64,000 nucleotides of DNA from Zopfochytrium polystomum. Taxonomy: Eukaryota; Chytridiomycota; Chytridiomycetes; Chytridiales; Chytridiaceae. The stretch lies in contig JAIVFJ010000015.1 in assembly GCA_025765615.1 (NCBI GenBank), forward strand, positions 1 through 64,000, given 5' to 3'. The notes under the pieces were generated by a model. It was given only the letters and a program-made list of their open reading frames with translations. It was not told the DNA's origin and made no database searches. The position numbers and the translations under genes were made by a program. Positions 32,836-43,005 of this stretch are shown piece by piece. How positions within the stretch are numbered: the first letter of the stretch is position 1; each line of letters opens with the position of its first letter.

Positions 32836-34287
32836 ATGCGCGTCCTTATCGTCGGCGCCGGCGTCGCGGGCCCCATCCTCGCCCTCGCCCTGCACAAGGA
32901 CGGCCACATCCCGATCCTCGTCGACAAGTTCCACCCGGCCGAAAAGGCCGCCGCGGACCCGACCTCGCCCTTCGACTTTGGCGACGTCGGCGGCGGCTTC
33001 ACCCTCCTTCACGGGTCCCTCCGCTTCCTGCGCGACCTGGGCCTCCTCGACGCGGTGCGCGCCGCAGGTTACAACCGGGCCACGTCGTTCCAATGGTCGC
33101 GGATGGACGGCACGCCGATCTACCACTGGAACGTGGTGGCGGACAAGAACGAGCCGGAGCTGCGCGCGACGACCCAGATCCTGCGCAGCACGCTCCACCG
33201 GCTGGTCATGACGCAGGTCTCGGCGCGCGGGATCCCCGTGCTGATCGGCCGCGCGCTGGCCACGGTCGAGGAAGGCGTCGACGCGGTGGTCGCGCGGTTC
33301 ACCGACGGGTCGGCGATCGCGGCCGATGTGGTCGTCGGGGCGGACGGGATGCATTCGGCGGTGCGGCGCGCCGTGTTTGGGCCGCATTTGCGCGCCGTCG
33401 CCGACGGGATGGTCGGGTACCTTGGCGTGACGGAGTACGACCCGGCCTGCGGGTTGCTGGAGGCGTCGAGCGTGCGGTTCTTCACGCACGCCAAGCTGCA
33501 GAAGAGGCTGGTGGTCGTGCGGGTGGCCGAGACGCTGGCGTTCTGGGAGATCACCGAGTACGGGACGGCCGCCGCCGCCGCGGCCGCGCGCTCGCGGTCG
33601 CCCGCGCGCAACAGCACGAGCGGGGCGAGCGGCGGCGGTGCCAGCGGCAGCGGCGCCGGGGGCGGCGGAGCCGGCAGCACGACGAGCTCGGGCGGCACGG
33701 CGGGCGGGCGGCAGTCGGATCTTTTGAGCGACGACGGCGGGAGCGACGACGGGCGCGGCGGGTGGCGGGCGTTGACGGCGGCCGCGCTTCCCGCGGAAGC
33801 TGCGCGGCTCGCCGGGCTGGTCGAATCGTGGGGCGCGCCGGCCGAGGTGTCGCGGATGGTGGCGCGGTCGCACCGGCTGACGCCGCTGGTGATCTACGAC
33901 GCGCCGCGGCTGGCGAGCTTCTCGCAGGGGCGTGTTGTGCTGATTGGCGACGCGGCGCACGGGATGCCGCCGCACCTGGGGCAGGGGCTGACGATGGCGT
34001 ACGGCGACGCGGCGGTGCTGGCCGAGGCGCTCGCAAAGTTCCCGACGGACCACACGCGCGCGTTCAAGCTGTACAACAAGCTGCGCGTGCCGCAGGACCA
34101 CAGCATGTCGGACCGCACGCACAAGTTTGCCGAGCAGAATTTCCCGTCGTCCGTCGTCGCCAGGACGTTTGGCGAGTTTAGCATGCGGTCCATGGCCGTC
34201 TTGTTCAACTACTTTAACCTTATCACTGTGCTGTCCAGCGACTACAAGGAGGACGTGGCCAAGGAGCTGGCGTCGCACTCCTACTGA
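32836..34287 (+). CDS. FAD-dependent monooxygenase
   Basis: The start MRVLIVGAGVAGPIL at 32836 contains the dinucleotide-binding GxGxxG fold of class A flavin monooxygenases, and the protein is 483 aa. VVVGADGMHSAVRRAVFG is the conserved DG motif for FAD/NAD(P)H, and VVLIGDAAHGMPPHLGQG is the GD motif that contacts the flavin ribityl chain. Between them, around residues 245-305, is a Gly/Ser-rich insertion absent from most relatives. The enzyme probably hydroxylates an aromatic or polyketide substrate using NAD(P)H and oxygen. The C-terminus (DYKEDVAKELASHSY) is soluble. No pathway partner is adjacent, so the substrate is unknown. Confidence 0.9.
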   Translation: MRVLIVGAGVAGPILALALHKDGHIPILVDKFHPAEKAAADPTSPFDFGDVGGGFTLLHGSLRFLRDLGLLDAVRAAGYNRATSFQWSRMDGTPIYHWNVVADKNEPELRATTQILRSTLHRLVMTQVSARGIPVLIGRALATVEEGVDAVVARFTDGSAIAADVVVGADGMHSAVRRAVFGPHLRAVADGMVGYLGVTEYDPACGLLEASSVRFFTHAKLQKRLVVVRVAETLAFWEITEYGTAAAAAAARSRSPARNSTSGASGGGASGSGAGGGGAGSTTSSGGTAGGRQSDLLSDDGGSDDGRGGWRALTAAALPAEAARLAGLVESWGAPAEVSRMVARSHRLTPLVIYDAPRLASFSQGRVVLIGDAAHGMPPHLGQGLTMAYGDAAVLAEALAKFPTDHTRAFKLYNKLRVPQDHSMSDRTHKFAEQNFPSSVVARTFGEFSMRSMAVLFNYFNLITVLSSDYKEDVAKELASHSY

Positions 34288-34664
34288 TTAGTTTTTTTCT
34301 TCTTTTTTGCTGTGCTTCTTTCTTTCTTGACCCTTTGCGCCCCGCCCGAAACGACTCATTTTACTTTTGATAATTTGGATACTGCTGTCCTCATTTCTAT
34401 CATACGCTATAGTTTTTTACCCTCTTGCTTCTTTGCGCATCATCAGCAACTGACCGTCATATACGTTATAGAAGGTACCCCCCCCCTTCCCCCACCCAGT
34501 CGTTGTCGTGTTTGTCGGTGGTTGAAATATAAGTAAACTGATTTTTGAGTGCAAAATCGAAATGGCATCATGATTAACCCTTGGCGGCGCGTGGGTGGGC
34601 GATTGTTGGGCGGAAGCAGTCATGGCGAAATTGGGGGCTGGTACAGGAGCATCAGGCCGGCCGG

Positions 34665-34729
<65 letters not shown>

Positions 34730-35264
34730 CTTGCGCCTTTCGTCCTAATGCCGTAATGCAGTCGCTGACGGTTTGAGCCTTATCAACTAATTTACTTCCA
34801 TTGCAGAATCCTGTTGTCCACTTTTTCTATTTTTTTGTGATTCACATCAAAAATGGGATTCGGCAAACACAGTGGATCCCGATGGCTGTCCAACACACTT
34901 TTGCTGTGCTTGCAATCCGCTGTCTCTGGTTTCCTTCACGCGTCCTCCAATGTTGCTTGGCAACGTCCCACACCACTTGATCATGTCGAGAAGCGAAAAT
35001 GAAACGCTCACAACACGTTTCTTGCCTTTGTGTTGGGAGTCTGTTCCCTTCCTCAAAGTTTGTTACCCGGCGATAGATTTTGCAAGGGACGAAAGTCCCC
35101 TAATTCTTTTTTTTTTTTTTTTTTTTCTTTCTCATTTTTCGTTGTTTGTCTTTGGACTTTGACAAGTACCGTGCTTGTAGATCCAAAAAAAAAAAACACA
35201 AAAAAAAAAAAGAAAAAAGAAAACAGAAAGGCGGCCATGCATGAGTCACGCGTGCGCCTCCCCC
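34288..35264. repeat. Low-complexity spacer with a 62-T tract
   Basis: No gene is supported. A run of 62 T spans 34666-34727, and shorter T and A runs lie near 35106 and 35186-35225. With the 43-T run at 31942 it brackets the monooxygenase. Confidence 0.8.
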
Positions 35265-36290
35265 CACCGATCGAAGCGAGGCGCAAGCATGGAAGATGAC
35301 TGACGATGATTGATGCGCACATCACCGTTGCTGCGTCTAGTTGTTGTTGTTGTTGCTGTTGGCGCCTTCTCCTTTACACTCAAATAAATACCCCCATTCC
35401 AGTCTCCCTCCCGCATCGCCCAACAGCAACAACAAAGTCTCATACCTGCCAAAACGACAAAACCAGCTAGCCACCGCTAACTACCACAACCACAACCACA
35501 ACCACAGCTACTAGCACCTTCAACCACCAACAACCAACAATGCCCGTCGTCCGCGCCCTCCGCAGCATCCCCCTCGAGGTGTACCCGATCTTTGGCATGA
35601 TGTCGTGCGCGCTCGCGTTCGGCGGCTTCGTCGCCACCCGCAAGACGCTGTTCGACCGCGACCTGCGCGTGCGCGCCGACCGCGGGTACCAGAAGGACCA
35701 CTGGCTCGACAGGCTCAACGGCAGGCTGTGAACGAACGGCAAAGCCCCCTCGCCGGCGGCAAGCAGCGACAACGCACAGCATGCGACACACATACTGACG
35801 GGCGTGGACCATTTTTCAATCAACCCGCCGCCGCGGTCATGTAATCACCAATCACGGGCATGCAAGGCTCTCGACTTCGGCAACCCAACTCTTTTCTCGC
35901 CTTTTTTTTTGTTCCTTTTTTTTTTCTGTTGTTTTGGTCTTGTTCGGGCACCCCCTTTCGCTGCACATTACTATGTTTGCAAGCTCTCTCTCTCTCTTTC
36001 TGTAAACATTAAACATAACGCACATCTTCTTTCGAAACAGCCAGCTCTCTCTCTCTCTTTCGGAACATTCCTTGTGCACCGCACGAAAACGGGAACAAAT
36101 AAAGACCCTCATACCCCCACTGCAAATAAAGCCCTTCCCGCCTCGCCATCACCCGCTTGCCCCAGCCTCCGCCTCCACGTGACCCTACTCTCTCAACACA
36201 AACAACAAATCCCGATCCCTCACCTCGCCGACCATAAACACATGCTCGCCGTCCTCGCGAAACCCATACTTTTCGTAAAACCGCTGCGCC
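35265..36290 (+). repeat. Left arm of a 1-kb inverted duplication
   Basis: This arm matches the reverse complement of about 37130-38150. Shared landmarks are tgactgacgatga and gcacatcaccgt at the outer end, the complete B12D-like gene, the CT-repeat tracts in the middle, and the last codons of the GNAT gene at the inner end. The spacer between the arms is about 840 bp. Confidence 0.85.
35540..35731 (+). CDS. B12D / MLRQ-like small mitochondrial subunit (63 aa), left copy
   Basis: The protein has a short N-terminus, one hydrophobic segment (VYPIFGMMSCALAFGGF) and a basic, charged tail with LFDRDLRVRADRG and DHWLDRLNGRL. This is the pattern of the B12D/NDUFA4 (MLRQ) family of single-TM inner-mitochondrial-membrane respiratory subunits. 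The length is typical. The gene is intron-less in the window and lies in the left arm of the inverted duplication; the right-arm copy encodes the same protein residue for residue. CA-rich sequence (accacaaccacaaccacaac) immediately upstream is probably 5' UTR. Confidence 0.75.
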   Translation: MPVVRALRSIPLEVYPIFGMMSCALAFGGFVATRKTLFDRDLRVRADRGYQKDHWLDRLNGRL

Positions 36291-36940
36291 CTCGCGTTCC
36301 CCTCCCACACTCCTAGCCAGACCGTCGGCGTCCCCATCCCCGCCTGCTTCGCCGCCGCGCACGCCTCCTTTACTTCTCGCATCAGACAATCCATGAGGGC
36401 GCGGCCGGCGCCGGAGCCGTGGAACGCCTGGTCGACGTAGAGCCGCTTGACCTCGACGTACGCAGCCGGATCCGGGTTGCGGTGCGCGTGGTCGGTCTTG
36501 ACGCTGTTGCGGCGGAGCGTCGCGAAGCCGACCGGGCTGTCGCCTTGCTCGTCTCGATCGTCGCCGGGTTGCGACGACGACGGGAAGGCCAGGAAGGTGG
36601 AAAAGTCCGGGTCGGCCAGCTCGCGCCGCATCTGGTCGGCCGCGTAGGCGTCGCGGAGGAAGGCCGCGAGCTCGGCCGGTGGGTAGAGGTGGCCGAAGGT
36701 GGACACGAAGGTGCGCGAGGCGAGCGCGGAGAGCGCGGCGGCGTCGTCGGGGGTCGCGGCGCGGATCGTGACGACGCCGGGGCGAGGGGCGGTGGTGGCG
36801 GTGGCGGTGGACGCGGCGGAGGAAGAGGCGATCGGCGGCGGCGGCGGCGGCGGTGCTTGCGTCGGTGTTGGATCGTGCGTCGTCGTCGTCGTCGTGGACT
36901 CGCCGATGATCGCGGAGGCGGCGGTCGAAGGGTCGGACAT
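36185..36940 (-). CDS. GNAT-family N-acetyltransferase
   Basis: The start MSDPSTAASA at 36940 gives 251 aa; an upstream in-frame ATG at 37054 is less likely. After a Thr/Pro-rich N-terminus the GNAT fold begins at VVTIRAATPDDAAALSAL. AAYVEVKRLYVDQAFHGSG carries beta-4 and the acetyl-CoA pyrophosphate loop (Q..FHGSGAGRAL), and RAQRFYEKYGFREDGEHVF is the typical C-terminal signature. It transfers acetyl groups to an amine, substrate unknown. The last codons lie in the left arm of the inverted duplication, and a decayed second copy of them is in the right arm, so the duplication breakpoint cut this gene. Confidence 0.88.
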   Translation of the reverse strand: MSDPSTAASAIIGESTTTTTTHDPTPTQAPPPPPPPIASSSAASTATATTAPRPGVVTIRAATPDDAAALSALASRTFVSTFGHLYPPAELAAFLRDAYAADQMRRELADPDFSTFLAFPSSSQPGDDRDEQGDSPVGFATLRRNSVKTDHAHRNPDPAAYVEVKRLYVDQAFHGSGAGRALMDCLMREVKEACAAAKQAGMGTPTVWLGVWEGNARAQRFYEKYGFREDGEHVFMVGEVRDRDLLFVLRE

Positions 36941-37129
36941 GTTGGGTGATGTAGGCGCTTTGGGTGTTTTATGGGCAGGCGAAGCATTTGAGTTTGTCAA
37001 GGACGATTCATCGTCCCCGCGGTATGTTCTCGAACAAATCACTTGTCGTACCACCTTCCGAATGGCGGAGCTCGAGGAAAAGGGCTGGAGACAGGGTTAC
37101 GGCAGGGCCCGCGGGCGGGGCGGGGGTTT

Positions 37130-37275
37130 GCAACGCGAGGGTCTCGCGCAGCGGATTCATGGAAATTATGGGTTTTGCGAGGACGGCGAGCATGCGTTTA
37201 TGGTCTGTGGGGGTGAGGAATCGGGAATTGCTGTTTGCGTTGAGGGATCAGGGTGTTATGGAGGGGGAGGCGGGG
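37130..37275 (+). pseudogene. Decayed 3' end of the GNAT gene in the right arm
   Basis: The stretch reads HGNYGFCEDGEHAFMV in one frame and SVGVRNRELLFALRDQG in another, matching the end of the intact GNAT protein (YEKYGFREDGEHVFMV, then EVRDRDLLFVLRE). One frameshift splits it. It is the duplicated tail of the gene and cannot be expressed as an enzyme. Confidence 0.8.
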
Positions 37276-37702
37276 GTTAAGTGGGTGATGGCGAGGCGGT
37301 AAGGACTTTTTAGTGGTGGGGGTATGAGGGTCTTTATTTGTTCCCCTTTTTCGTGCGGTGCACAAGGAATGTTCCGAAAGAGAGAGAGAGAGCTGGCTGT
37401 TTCGAAAGAAGGTGTGCATTATGTTGAATGTTTACAAAAGAGAGAGAGAGAGCTAGCAAACATAGTAATGTGCAGCGAAAGGGGGTGCCCGAACAAGACC
37501 AAACAACAGAAAAAAAAAGGAACCAAAAAAAAGGCGAGAAAAGAGTTGGGTTGTCGAAGTCGAGAGCCTTGCGTGCCCGTGATTGGTGATTACATGACCG
37601 CGGCGGCGAGGTTAATTGAAAATGGTCCTCGCCCGTCAGTATGTGTGTCGTATGCTGTGTGTTGTCGCTGCTGGCCGCCGGCGAGGGAGCTTTGCCGTTC
37701 GT

Positions 37703-37894
37703 TCACAGCCTGCCGTTGAGCCTGTCGAGCCAGTGGTCCTTCTGGTACCCGCGGTCGGCGCGCACGCGCAAGTCGCGGTCGAACAGCGTCTTGCGGGTGG
37801 CGACGAAGCCGCCGAACGCTAGGGCGCACGACATCATGCCAAAGATCGGGTAAACCTCGAGGGGGATGCTGCGGAGGGCGCGGACGACGGGCAT
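37703..37894 (-). CDS. B12D / MLRQ-like small mitochondrial subunit (63 aa), right copy
   Basis: The 63 residues are identical to the left-arm copy, including VYPIFGMMSCALAFGGF and the DHWLDRLNGRL end. The two genes point toward each other across the GNAT gene. Flanking non-coding DNA has diverged more than the coding part, and the neighbouring GNAT tail has a frameshift, so purifying selection or gene conversion has kept this ORF intact. Confidence 0.75.
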   Translation of the reverse strand: MPVVRALRSIPLEVYPIFGMMSCALAFGGFVATRKTLFDRDLRVRADRGYQKDHWLDRLNGRL

Positions 37895-38150
37895 TTTCTT
37901 TGCTGTTGGTGGAGGGGTTGAAGGTGCCTGTTGCTAGTTTGGCGCTTTGCAAGTATGAGACTTTGCTGCTGTTGCTTGGGATGAGATGGAGCGGGGGTCG
38001 GGGGGTATTTATTTGATTCCGATTGGTCGTGGTTTCAAGGAGAATTAAGGCGCCCGCAACACGCAACTGGTAACGGTGACGGTGATGTGTGCATGGTCAT
38101 CGTCAGTCACCCGCTTGCTGGCTTGCTTGTGCGCCTCGATCGGACGACGA

Positions 38151-39470
38151 ACGACGAATTTCAATTGGGTTTTCAGGGGGAGGCGCAGGGGGGGCTTGGT
38201 GACTCATGGGTGGTCCGTCGCTTCTTTTTTTTTGTTTTTGGAACCAACATGCTGACTTAAAAACGACACGGATAAGCCAAATTTTGAGTGGTTCAGCCTT
38301 CAAAATTTCCCACGAAGCTTTTCTTCGCTTTCGAGTCAAACATGGCTGGAAATTTTACTTGAGCGGTTTCTTCGTCCGCCACCATGCAAGAATCCGCTCC
38401 CCAAACGCCTCCTTCACCAGCAGCAGTGAAGACCACACCACGGCAACCTTTGCCAGCTGCCTTGCCCACCGCTCCTTCAATGACGACGCTGCAGCCACGA
38501 ATTTCAAAGGGAAGCAAAAGGCAGGTGGTAACCGCTGGAGTACTACGATCCAGGAAGCAACTGCTTTAAGCAGGGATGCCAACAATACCCACTCAAAATG
38601 AGTAGCAAAAGTCCTGAAGCCATCTGTCCAAAGTGCCCCCGCCCAGAAACTGCTGAAATTAAAAGCAGCAATTAGAGAATGATGTGGAGATTGCGAGGTC
38701 TCGAGGGCACACCTGCCCTGCCTGGGTTTGTTAAGGGGGTTCAAGGAGGTACGCAAAAGCGTTGAGAACGAAATGGAATTGGGATATTGATATGAGATCT
38801 TTGCATCGAATCTGGTTGTAGCGTCTAGGGTAGGGGGAACTATGACTGAACTCTAAACAAGTACTCACACATTGTTATTACTACCTAACAGTTTGGCAGG
38901 TCGGAGATGTCTAGAAGGTGGGTTGTCAGGGGAAGTAATGTGGGCAGAGGCAAGGTGGTGGAGAAAGGTATCAGAAATCCAAATACTGTCAAGGTGCGAA
39001 CAATATGGCGAATTTGTGGAGGAATGGGAATACGCAGAAAGATTAGGGCTGGCCTCCTGTTTCTTTTCAGAACTTCGTTCTTGCAGGGGGCTGTCAGAGT
39101 ACTTCAGCCAGCCCTGAGTTATCCCTTTCTTGACATGTACAGTCACGTGATTCGACCCTTCGCCTACTTCTTCTCTCTCTCTCCATCTTCCATTTGGTTC
39201 CACTACTGCGTTATTCTCTGATGTTCTTCTATTACGTTCTGTGCTTCTGCCTATAAATACGCTTGCTCACTGCAAGCGACCTTACAAGCCCTTAATTACC
39301 AATAAACTTAGTGTCATTCCCTCACAGTCTGTCAGAAAAACACTTGGAACAACTATTTCCTTGTTTGCTCAAAAATCATTCTTCCTTTTCTACTTGAAAC
39401 GATTCCGACAGGCCCTCAGGGGAAGTGTCTTTCATTTGTCCATTTTGGGTTAGCAGACCATGGTCACAGC
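38151..39470. other. Intergenic, possible LTR-like segment
   Basis: No gene is supported. Around 39250-39310 a TATA-like ctataaatacgc is followed about 50 bp later by aataaa, an arrangement seen in LTRs and in compact promoters. I could not find paired ends. Confidence 0.3.
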
Positions 39471-39773
39471 CGCATTAATATTTTCTTTTTTTTTATTTTA
39501 TCTTGCCGAAGGCAGACAGACGGTCAAGCCGCTTTTGTTGATTTTTCTTCTTTTTTTTCTTTCCCACGCCATTTGCCCTTTCCGCCAGTTTCGGCCGATG
39601 CTGTGCGGGAACCGCGCCTTCCTTTTTTTTTCCCTTCTTTTGTTGGTTATAGGGCTTGCGATTGGTACAGTCGATTGTCGAAAGTTGCTCAGCCCAAGGT
39701 GGTGGCAATGATTTCAGCCTGTCGGGACGCCCAATGCTAGAGGAATTAGGAGTTGAGTGTTCTTCTTCCGTAC

Positions 39774-39822
39774 CCATTGGTTTTGTCTCACCGACGGGCA
39801 CTGGATTTCAACACATAAATAG
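39774..39822 (+). promoter_or_regulatory. CCAAT-box and TATA-like element of SET copy 1
   Basis: An inverted CCAAT box (ccattgg, 39774-39780) is followed by ataaatag at 39815-39822, 76 bp before the ATG. The same pair occurs before copies 3 and 4, so the promoter was duplicated with the gene. Confidence 0.55.
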
Positions 39823-39897
39823 CAGCTTGCAAGCAGTACTGGTTGAACAATCCCCCCTTCCCCCCAACCCCCGGCACTGAAGAAACCACAGTCAAAA

Positions 39898-41077
39898 ATG
39901 CCCTCGTCGTCGGTTACCGAGCATCGCCTCACACCAGTCCTGTCGGCTGCGAATGCGAAGCAGGAGCTCAACACGGTCGCTGAGACTGCACACCGACCGT
40001 CGAAAGCGACGATCCGCATTTTCGACGTCGCGGTGATTTCATTCTTGGCTTTTGTTGCCGGACTCCTGGTAAGCAACTCTGCGACCTGCTCCAATCTTTG
40101 CTGGATCGTCACCCTATTTACTTCCACCGTCTTCCCCCCTCCCTCCTCTCCCCCCTTCGCATTGTTTCCCAACACTTTCCAGCTTTCGCCCTTCTCACCA
40201 GGCGGCCTGAACCTCGGCCGTCACCCACCGTTCACGTCTCAAGAACAATTGCACCCAATCAACAACGCCACAGGCCCATCTCCATCCTCCCCAAGGACGC
40301 CCTCCAGCCACAAATTCCCTGTGGGACGGGACGCCATCGACTCGTCGTACTTCCACGACGACTTCCCAACACACTTTGGCCTTTCGGTGCTGCACACGAC
40401 GCACGTCGACTCTTCTGTAGCCGAGTACTTGAAGGCGCACGACATTAAGCAGGACGAGCGGTACACGGAGGACCCGGAGGTCGCGGATGAGTGGCGGCGG
40501 CGGATCGGGTGGGTGTTTGAGGACGGGTTTCCGGACGAGCAGCGGTTCGAGGTGCGGTGGGTATCGAAGGAGATCGGGTACGGCGTGTTTGCAAAGATGC
40601 ACGTGGCAAAGGGGAGCATCGTCGGCGTGTTTGGGTCCGTCATTACAAACTGTGAGTTTTCGCTCCCCTCTTTTTCTCATTTCACCCTTTCCCCCGACTC
40701 CCTCCAACGTGAAACCCGGCTGACATCTCCCTTTGTGCGTTGTAGCCGACAATTCCGACTACATGTGGACGTACCCCTCCGAGATCCTCGACGCCGACGG
40801 CAACGTCATATCGCTCGGCTTTGACGCGCAGTACCGCGGCAACTTCTTGCGCTTCGTGAACCACGCTGACGGGCCGAACACCGAGGTGGTGTACGTGCCG
40901 TACGACGGGATCTGGCAGATTGTGTATATGGCCGTGCGGCTGATTGAGGCGGGAGAGGAGTTGACGGTGGATTACGGCAGCAATTACTGGGAGCACCGGC
41001 CGGGCATGCTCGTGCAAGAGGGCCAGCGAGCGGTCGAATCGGACTTGGAAGGGAAATCGAACGGGACGGGACAATAG
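39898..41077 (+). CDS. Membrane-anchored SET-domain protein, copy 1 (intact)
   Basis: Three exons (39898-40068, 40183-40651, 40746-41077) give 323 aa; the introns are 114 and 94 bp with GTAAGC/CCAG and GTGAGT/GTAG borders. Residues 40-57 (FDVAVISFLAFVAGLL) form one TM signal-anchor. A Pro/Ser-rich stretch follows, then a conserved YFHDDFPTHFGLSVLHTTH block. The SET domain has GYGVFAKMHVAKGSIVGVFG, NFLRFVNHADGPN (pseudoknot motif NHxxxPN) and EELTVDYGSNYW (catalytic Tyr in DYG). All the usual SET core motifs are present, so methyltransferase activity is plausible. The anchor would place it on a membrane, unusual for the family. The substrate is unknown. Confidence 0.88.
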
Positions 41078-41429
41078 GTTTGCAGCGTTTGCTCTTCGAG
41101 ACCGCGTCAGAAGTGGTTGGAACTATCGGAGGTCTTTGATGAGTTTCGGTTTCTCTTTTTGGCCAGAGTTGGTCCGCCCACGTTGCTTTTTTTTTTGCTC
41201 GTAAGCGCAAGCTCTGTGACAATAAAAGCGCCGGGCGAGGAAATCGGTGATGTTGAGGAGGGCGATGTGGAGGGAGCGACAAACGTATTTCGAGAAGGCG
41301 TCTTGATTCTTTTGGTGTCCGCGCATGACGTCTCCAACGGCGTAAAGAGAATATTAAATGTTCAAAACCAGAGTGACTTAGAAAAGGAGATTGAAGTGTT
41401 CAATGAGACGCGGTGCAACAAACCTGAGC

Positions 41430-42620
41430 TTTCACACGAGACGTGATGCGTTTCGCAAACCGCAAGTTCGATGAGTGCCGGAAGTATTTGAAATTGGTTC
41501 ATGATCGCCAAGATTGTGGTGCAGGACAATCCTGAGCCCTTCAACTCTGCCTTTTCCTTCCGAACTGGTAGGGGCACTGACCTGGTTTACCACGGTATTT
41601 GGATTATTCGGACCCACCAATGTCCGCACGAGCTCCAATATCGCAATGGCGTTGATTGCCTTTTGTTCCGGCCACCGATTCGCCTCGTGCGTGAGCGGGA
41701 CGGGGAATGGGTCCTCCTTCGTCCTCCAGCGCGGCGTGCCACAAAAAGAAAAGACGGTATTTTCTGAATGCAACTGCTTTTTCAGGAAAGCGGTTCTGCA
41801 AGGGGAGAGGTTTGCGGGCAGAGGAGGGTTTGCAGCAGGAAACAGTGGAGAAGAACGATGTCAGCAGTCATAGCCAAGGGCTGCGGACCAGAAAAGGACA
41901 CGCACTGACTTTCCACTACATCTGTTACGAAAAACAGCGGGCCACGCGGAACAACCTTCAAAAAGATCTCGGTCAGTATGACGCCCAGATCGCGCGGGTC
42001 GGCAGCCGCCGACGACGGCGACGAAGGTCTTTCGGCTGATAAAAGTCCAAGTTCCATCCCATCGTGTTTGGTATGTTTTTTTTTTTTTTTTTTTGTTTTT
42101 TCGGATGCGGTAATTTGGGGGTCGGGGGGGGTCGATCGAGACCCCGCTGAGGGGCACCGACAAGCGAGCCAACCATCTCACTCACCGCTGTCGGCTGACG
42201 CGTAAAAAGCGTGGTCAGAGTTTCGATGGCCGCCTTGAAGTTCTCGACGTCCATGCGGTCCCTACGCATCGCCATTGTTCCGACTTCCTGATGAAACCCG
42301 GGAGGGGGAAATGGTTTCGCGGGTGGTAAGTCCATCAACGGGGATCGTGGGCCAGGGGCCTACAGTAGGATGCTGCGGCAGCAACGCCTTCCTCACAAGG
42401 ATACCGTTGCACCGGCTCAAAATTTCCACACCTTTGGGTAATCGTAAGGGGGCACGCGGTTCAGGGCGCCGTCGTTCTTGCGGCGGGCGGAGCCAGCGAC
42501 CGCCAGAGGGCAAGAGCGACGTCGTGTCAGACTTGGCGTTTTCCAACCACAGGCGAGCCAGGTGGTGACGACCACGGGCTGCCGCTGGCAAACTTTCGCC
42601 GCCAGGCGGCCAGGTCAATT
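41430..42620 (-). other. Conserved minus-strand block, unit 1 (possible unidentified gene)
   Basis: Several minus-strand open stretches recur in the second duplicate: RWRTKEDPFPVPLTHEANRW with INAIAILELVRTLVGPNNP, AAADPRDLGVILTEIFLKVV with GPLFFVTDVVE, and MDVENFKAAIETLTTLFTRQ next to a GTGAGTG donor. Together they look like exons of one multi-exon gene reading toward the SET gene. No family was recognised. It may be a decayed gene dragged along by the duplication. Confidence 0.35.
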
Positions 42621-43005
42621 TCCTTTGTCATGATGGGGGTGGGTAGCCCGCCGTCTTCTGGTGACAGAGCCTCTGCGGCTGGCTCCTTTTTCGCCAATGG
42701 GCACCACGAGTCGCGGTACTTGAGCGACCTTACCCTGTCCGACCCCAAAGATTCGCAAGCGTTGACAGCGGCTGGAGACACTCGTCCTGTGGTGAAGACG
42801 GCGTTTGAGCAACCAGAGGGGGAAAAAAAAAAAAAAAAAAAAAAAAGGAGCGGATCAGCACTTCCGAAGCGGCTTACCTGCGCAGCAATGATGATTACTG
42901 TATTTGGCACTAGCGATTCGATGAGCCTAGCTCCAGTTGGAATGCCACTGCCAAGGGGCCCCCCCGCACGACTTGAGACTCTCCAACCAGAGCCACCTGC
43001 CCCCC
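42620..43005. other. Unique spacer with an A-run
   Basis: No supported gene. A run of 18 A lies at 42829-42846. Confidence 0.3.

Larger units (their letters stand above)
37130..38150 (-). repeat. Right arm of the 1-kb inverted duplication
   Basis: This is the reverse complement of the left arm with moderate divergence in non-coding parts. The outer end contains the reverse complement of tgactgacgatga near 38100. It carries the second B12D-like gene and the GNAT tail relic. Confidence 0.85.
39470..42600 (+). repeat. Segmental duplication, unit 1 (SET gene plus downstream block)
   Basis: This unit matches 47700-50890 almost throughout, 50930-53095 in its SET-containing part and 58230-59840 in its 5' part. 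It includes the promoter, the SET gene and about 1.5 kb of downstream DNA that carries a conserved minus-strand block. Small indels distinguish the copies. Confidence 0.9.

Noticed and set aside
32797..34278. 493-codon minus-strand ORF opposite the monooxygenase
   Set aside because: It mirrors the codon bias of the real gene and is Arg/Pro/His-rich without motifs.
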